59,518 nucleotides of DNA, taken from Acanthamoeba castellanii str. Neff (lineage: Eukaryota; Discosea; Longamoebia; Acanthamoebidae). Of the stretch, positions 56,822-59,518 are shown one piece after another. A program made the position numbers and the translations under genes. The notes beneath the pieces are model-generated. The model was not told the origin of the DNA and did not search any database. It was given only the letters and a program-made list of their open reading frames with translations. The stretch spans positions 967,022-1,026,539 of the forward strand of contig NW_004457586.1 of the NCBI RefSeq assembly GCF_000313135.1, given 5' to 3'. Positions within the stretch are counted from its first letter, which is position 1, and each line of letters opens with the position of its first letter.

Positions 56822-57992
56822 TTATTTGTGACGCTCCAGTATGTTCACACAATGGACATACATGTTGACAAGCTGACGGTAGGCGAGCCGCGTCAAGGCT
56901 TGAAGGAGAAGCTGCGGAAGCTGGAACTCAGGCGTCCTGTGTGCGCGGATGTAGTTTTTCACGAACGCAAACACGAGCTCGCAGGGGTTAAGCTCAGGCG
57001 AGTAGGTCGGGAGGAACAGATACGAAATGCCGTGGCGCGCGAAGAGAAGCCGAAGCCGAGGTCGAGTGGCCCGGCCGAAGTGGATACTGGCATTATCGAC
57101 GATGAAAAAGTCGCCATTCGCAAGGCGGCCGGCAGCAACGGCAGCCACGACGAAGTTGAAAAAGTCCTCCTCTGAGTTGGAATCCGAACGGATGTCGATG
57201 TAGAAGGGGTTGTCTGGCGTTGCGAGGTCGGTCAGGAGGGTAAGGGAAAATGAGTCAGAGAGGTTGCCACCGTCGCGCAGGACGCGTTGCTCACCGACGG
57301 GGCCGATGACTTGGGTGCGGTGAAGCTGGCGCGCGACGAAGTGCGACTCGTCGCAGAACTTGAGCTTGGCCAGGGGCAGCTGGGGGATGAGTGAGACCCA
57401 CTCACGGTAATAGAGGATATTCGCGGGGGTGTACTTGAGGACTTGATGGACCGCCGGCTTCTTCCACGACCATCGCCAATTTGAAAAAATGCGCTGGATG
57501 AAATTGCGCTTGACCGGCACACCGAGGGCTCGAAATTCGTTGACGAAGTCTCCAAGCGTGTGTGTGGGGTGCTCCTTTACTAGCTGCCATAGGACAGCTT
57601 GAATGGTGGCATCGTTGTCGCCGAATTTTAAGCCCCTGTGGGAGTAAACAAATGAGCATTAAAAATGAGGTAAAGAAATTTGGTCGGATGGGAACGCACC
57701 GATAGATGAACCCGCCCCATGGCTGCGCATGGAATGTGGGATCTTGAATCTTGTGCCGCCAGTAGCGCGCAACATCAGGACTCTCACCAAAGGCACGCGC
57801 AGCTGCAGCATCACCAAACTGGCTGGCAAAAGCGCCCAGTGCACGACGAGAAACAGACCAAAAATGACTAAATCGTTCTTAATTAGAAACAAATTATTGA
57901 ATCGAATAGCAATAAACTGGCGCATACCGACGTCGCTGGTGTGCTTGATGGAGATGCAGCTGCCGTGGCGTGTAGATGTGGAGCCGAGGCAT
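56822..57992 (-). CDS. IS630/Tc1-type DDE transposase with two introns
   Basis: Three exons (57992-57928, 57822-57700, 57635-56822) give a closed 333-residue frame. The N-terminal part contains a helix-turn-helix-like region (GLKFGDNDATIQAVLWQLV … HTLGDFVNEFRALGVPVKRN), followed by FIQRIFSNWRWSWKKP. The catalytic domain of the DDE_3 type has KFCDESHFVARQLHRTQV (first Asp), DFFIVDNASIHFGR (second Asp) and LPTYSPELNPCELVFAFVKN (Glu). All three catalytic acids are present and the frame is intact. It lies divergently, 166 bp from the next gene. It may be an active eukaryotic element or a domesticated copy; no terminal inverted repeats were found by eye. Confidence 0.85.
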
Positions 57993-58158
57993 TTTGTGGA
58001 TTGATTTGCGTTGCGCCAAAAAAATGGTGGTGTGACGAAAAAAAAGTGTTTCACAATCAAACAACCAATGATGACATTGCAATGATAATTTTTTCTTTAC
58101 CTCGAATTTTTTTGAAGGAGGACATGCATTTGGCGCTGCGCCCACAACAAGCATTACC

Positions 58159-59394
58159 ATGCACGCCCCAACGCCGCTGGTCGATCCTGCCACGATCCTC
58201 TCCTACGATGACTTCTACACGGTCACCAATGCGGCCTGCGCCTACCCTCGTGACTGGTTCTCTTTGGAGCACAACAGCCCAGGAGACCAGGAGCAGCTCT
58301 GTATGCCAGCGCGCACGCTCAAGTGGGAGCGGGGGAAAGGCTTCAAGGCACCAAAAATGTGTACGACTTGCCACATCCCAAAGTACGAGGGCATCAAGAA
58401 TGGCCCACCGGAGAAGCAGGTCAAGAAGCACGTCTGTGTCTTCCAGCCTTGCAAGAGCCTCACGTCGTGCTTGTCCCACCGCTACCGGGAGTGTACGTAC
58501 AATACAAAAATGCCAAGTATGTTCTTGCTTTTAATGCTAATAATTCTTCAAATTCTAGGTGTCGCCCACAGCCAAGAACTCTTGTCGTGCAAGCAGAAGC
58601 TCAAGGATGCCGAGGAGGTCGAGCGCCAAGCTGCAGCAGAGATGGCCCGTTGGGAGGCTGTGCAGAGGAATCAGGAGAAGGCTGAACATCGCCTTGATCG
58701 TGGTAAGATTCAAGCCTTGTCGCACTCTATGGGCGAGGACGCCATGCGGGAAATCTTCAATGATTCGCTCTCTGAATCACGCATGAAGTACGCTAAACGA
58801 AAGAGAGGGGCTTTTGTTGACCTCACTTCTGAGGACAACCCAATGTTGGTACGCCAATCTCTAATTGTGCCATCTGTTGAAATTAATTTGTGATCTAACT
58901 TTATTTGTCGTAAGCCTTCTAAAATCACAGAAAGCCTCAAGGCCAAGCTGGTCAAGCAGGCAGCTGACGATGACGAGTTTGAGTCTTCCCCTGCTGGCTT
59001 CCTGAGCGCACTGGCCAGCAACGCGAGCGCAGCAAGTCGGCGTCTGGTTTCATCACTCACAATGGGTGAAGTCCAGGACCGCCTTCAGGCACTGCGCATG
59101 GAGAAACGGTTCTCCCTTCTTGGCTGGTGTCTGTGCTCCCTGTGTGTTGCTAATCTCTCTTTTTGTTGCAGCGAACTCATTGCCCGCCGCGAGGAGCTCC
59201 TCCAGCAGTGCGCCACCAAGGATGTGGAAGTCGAAGTCCTTGCGGACTGTGCGGAGCTTGTGCGCCGTGGCCAGCTGCCCCAGTACCTGCTTGACACCCT
59301 GATGGCCACACTTGCCTGCCCACAACCAACACCTCCTTGCCCCCCTGTGGACAACGATGTCCTGCTGCCCATTCCTGGGGTGAGCGATAAATAA
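58159..59394 (+). CDS. Unrecognised Cys-rich, coiled-coil protein next to the transposase
   Basis: Four exons (58159-58492, 58559-58848, 58915-59108, 59172-59394) give a closed 346-residue frame. The N-terminal part has a Cys/His cluster that could bind zinc: CTTCHIPKYEG, KKHVCVFQPCKSLTSC and SHRYREC. Coiled coil follows (LLSCKQKLKDAEEVERQAAAEM), then MREIFNDSLSESRMKYAKRKR and FVDLTSEDNPM, with the last part helical (ELIARREELLQQCATKD) and a Pro-rich end. I do not recognise the family. The KRKRGAFVDLT stretch looks like a nuclear localisation signal followed by a SUMO-interacting-type FVDLT. Its divergent placement with a transposase suggests an accessory DNA-binding protein of the same element; this is inference. 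Confidence 0.75.
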
Positions 59395-59518
59395 ACACAC
59401 ATTTTCTAAGTATTTATTGTTGCGAAAATGATTTTATTTTTAAAAGGGCCATTTATCATTTTATTAATTTAAAAAATCAAAATATATTTTGCTTCGTGCC
59501 TTCCTGTGATTGGGCACT

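Overview
The window is nuclear DNA of a free-living amoeba, most probably an Acanthamoeba species or close relative. Genes are split by many short spliceosomal introns, coding DNA is GC- and CpG-rich, introns are full of microsatellites, and the repertoire is typical of Amoebozoa (Sin1/TORC2, Ras, F-box/LRR, a hisactophilin-like beta-trefoil, SEC16, WDR5, a GPS/REJ receptor). Most introns begin with GTAC rather than GTAA. The species call is inference; no rRNA or mitochondrial marker is present.

Layout. 1-1791: two tandem minus-strand CDKN3-like phosphatase genes, the first cut by the window edge. 2546-4205: a disordered protein with LKAMK motifs. 4719-7758: an acidic/lysine-rich protein ending in a C2 domain and a permuted papain-like domain. 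8062-10505: Sin1 (minus). 10684-12851: a THUMPD3-like tRNA guanosine methyltransferase (minus). 13104-22008: an insertion of about 8.9 kb carrying a coiled-coil gene and decayed, CpG-poor Ty3/gypsy-like and DIRS-like retroelement remains, bounded by ~0.5 kb imperfect direct repeats made of the two genes on either side. 22409-28567: LRR-REJ-GPS receptor (minus). 29139-35421: SEC16 (minus). 35821-38813: a protein with two Ras-like domains and a PH domain. 38908-41077: F-box/LRR protein. 41576-41956: hisactophilin-like protein. 42186-42899: Ras with a frameshift (minus). 43040-43790: rearranged ankyrin pseudogene. 43992-46721: F-box/ankyrin protein (minus). 46842-48723: RCC1-repeat protein (minus), divergent from a ZNF593/Bud20-like gene at 48863-49622. 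49852-51680: WDR5, convergent with a ZGPAT-like G-patch gene at 51786-53477. 54007-56317: an Ig-like/J-domain membrane protein (minus). 56822-59394: a divergent pair, an intron-bearing IS630/Tc1-type transposase and an unrecognised Cys-rich coiled-coil protein.

The genes are not an operon; they are independent housekeeping, signalling and surface genes. The most interesting points are the insertion with its long flanking duplication and CpG-decay signature, the tandem GTPase/pseudo-GTPase-PH protein, the palindromic UPRE-like element upstream of SEC16, the transposase/partner gene pair, and the GTAC 5' splice-site preference.
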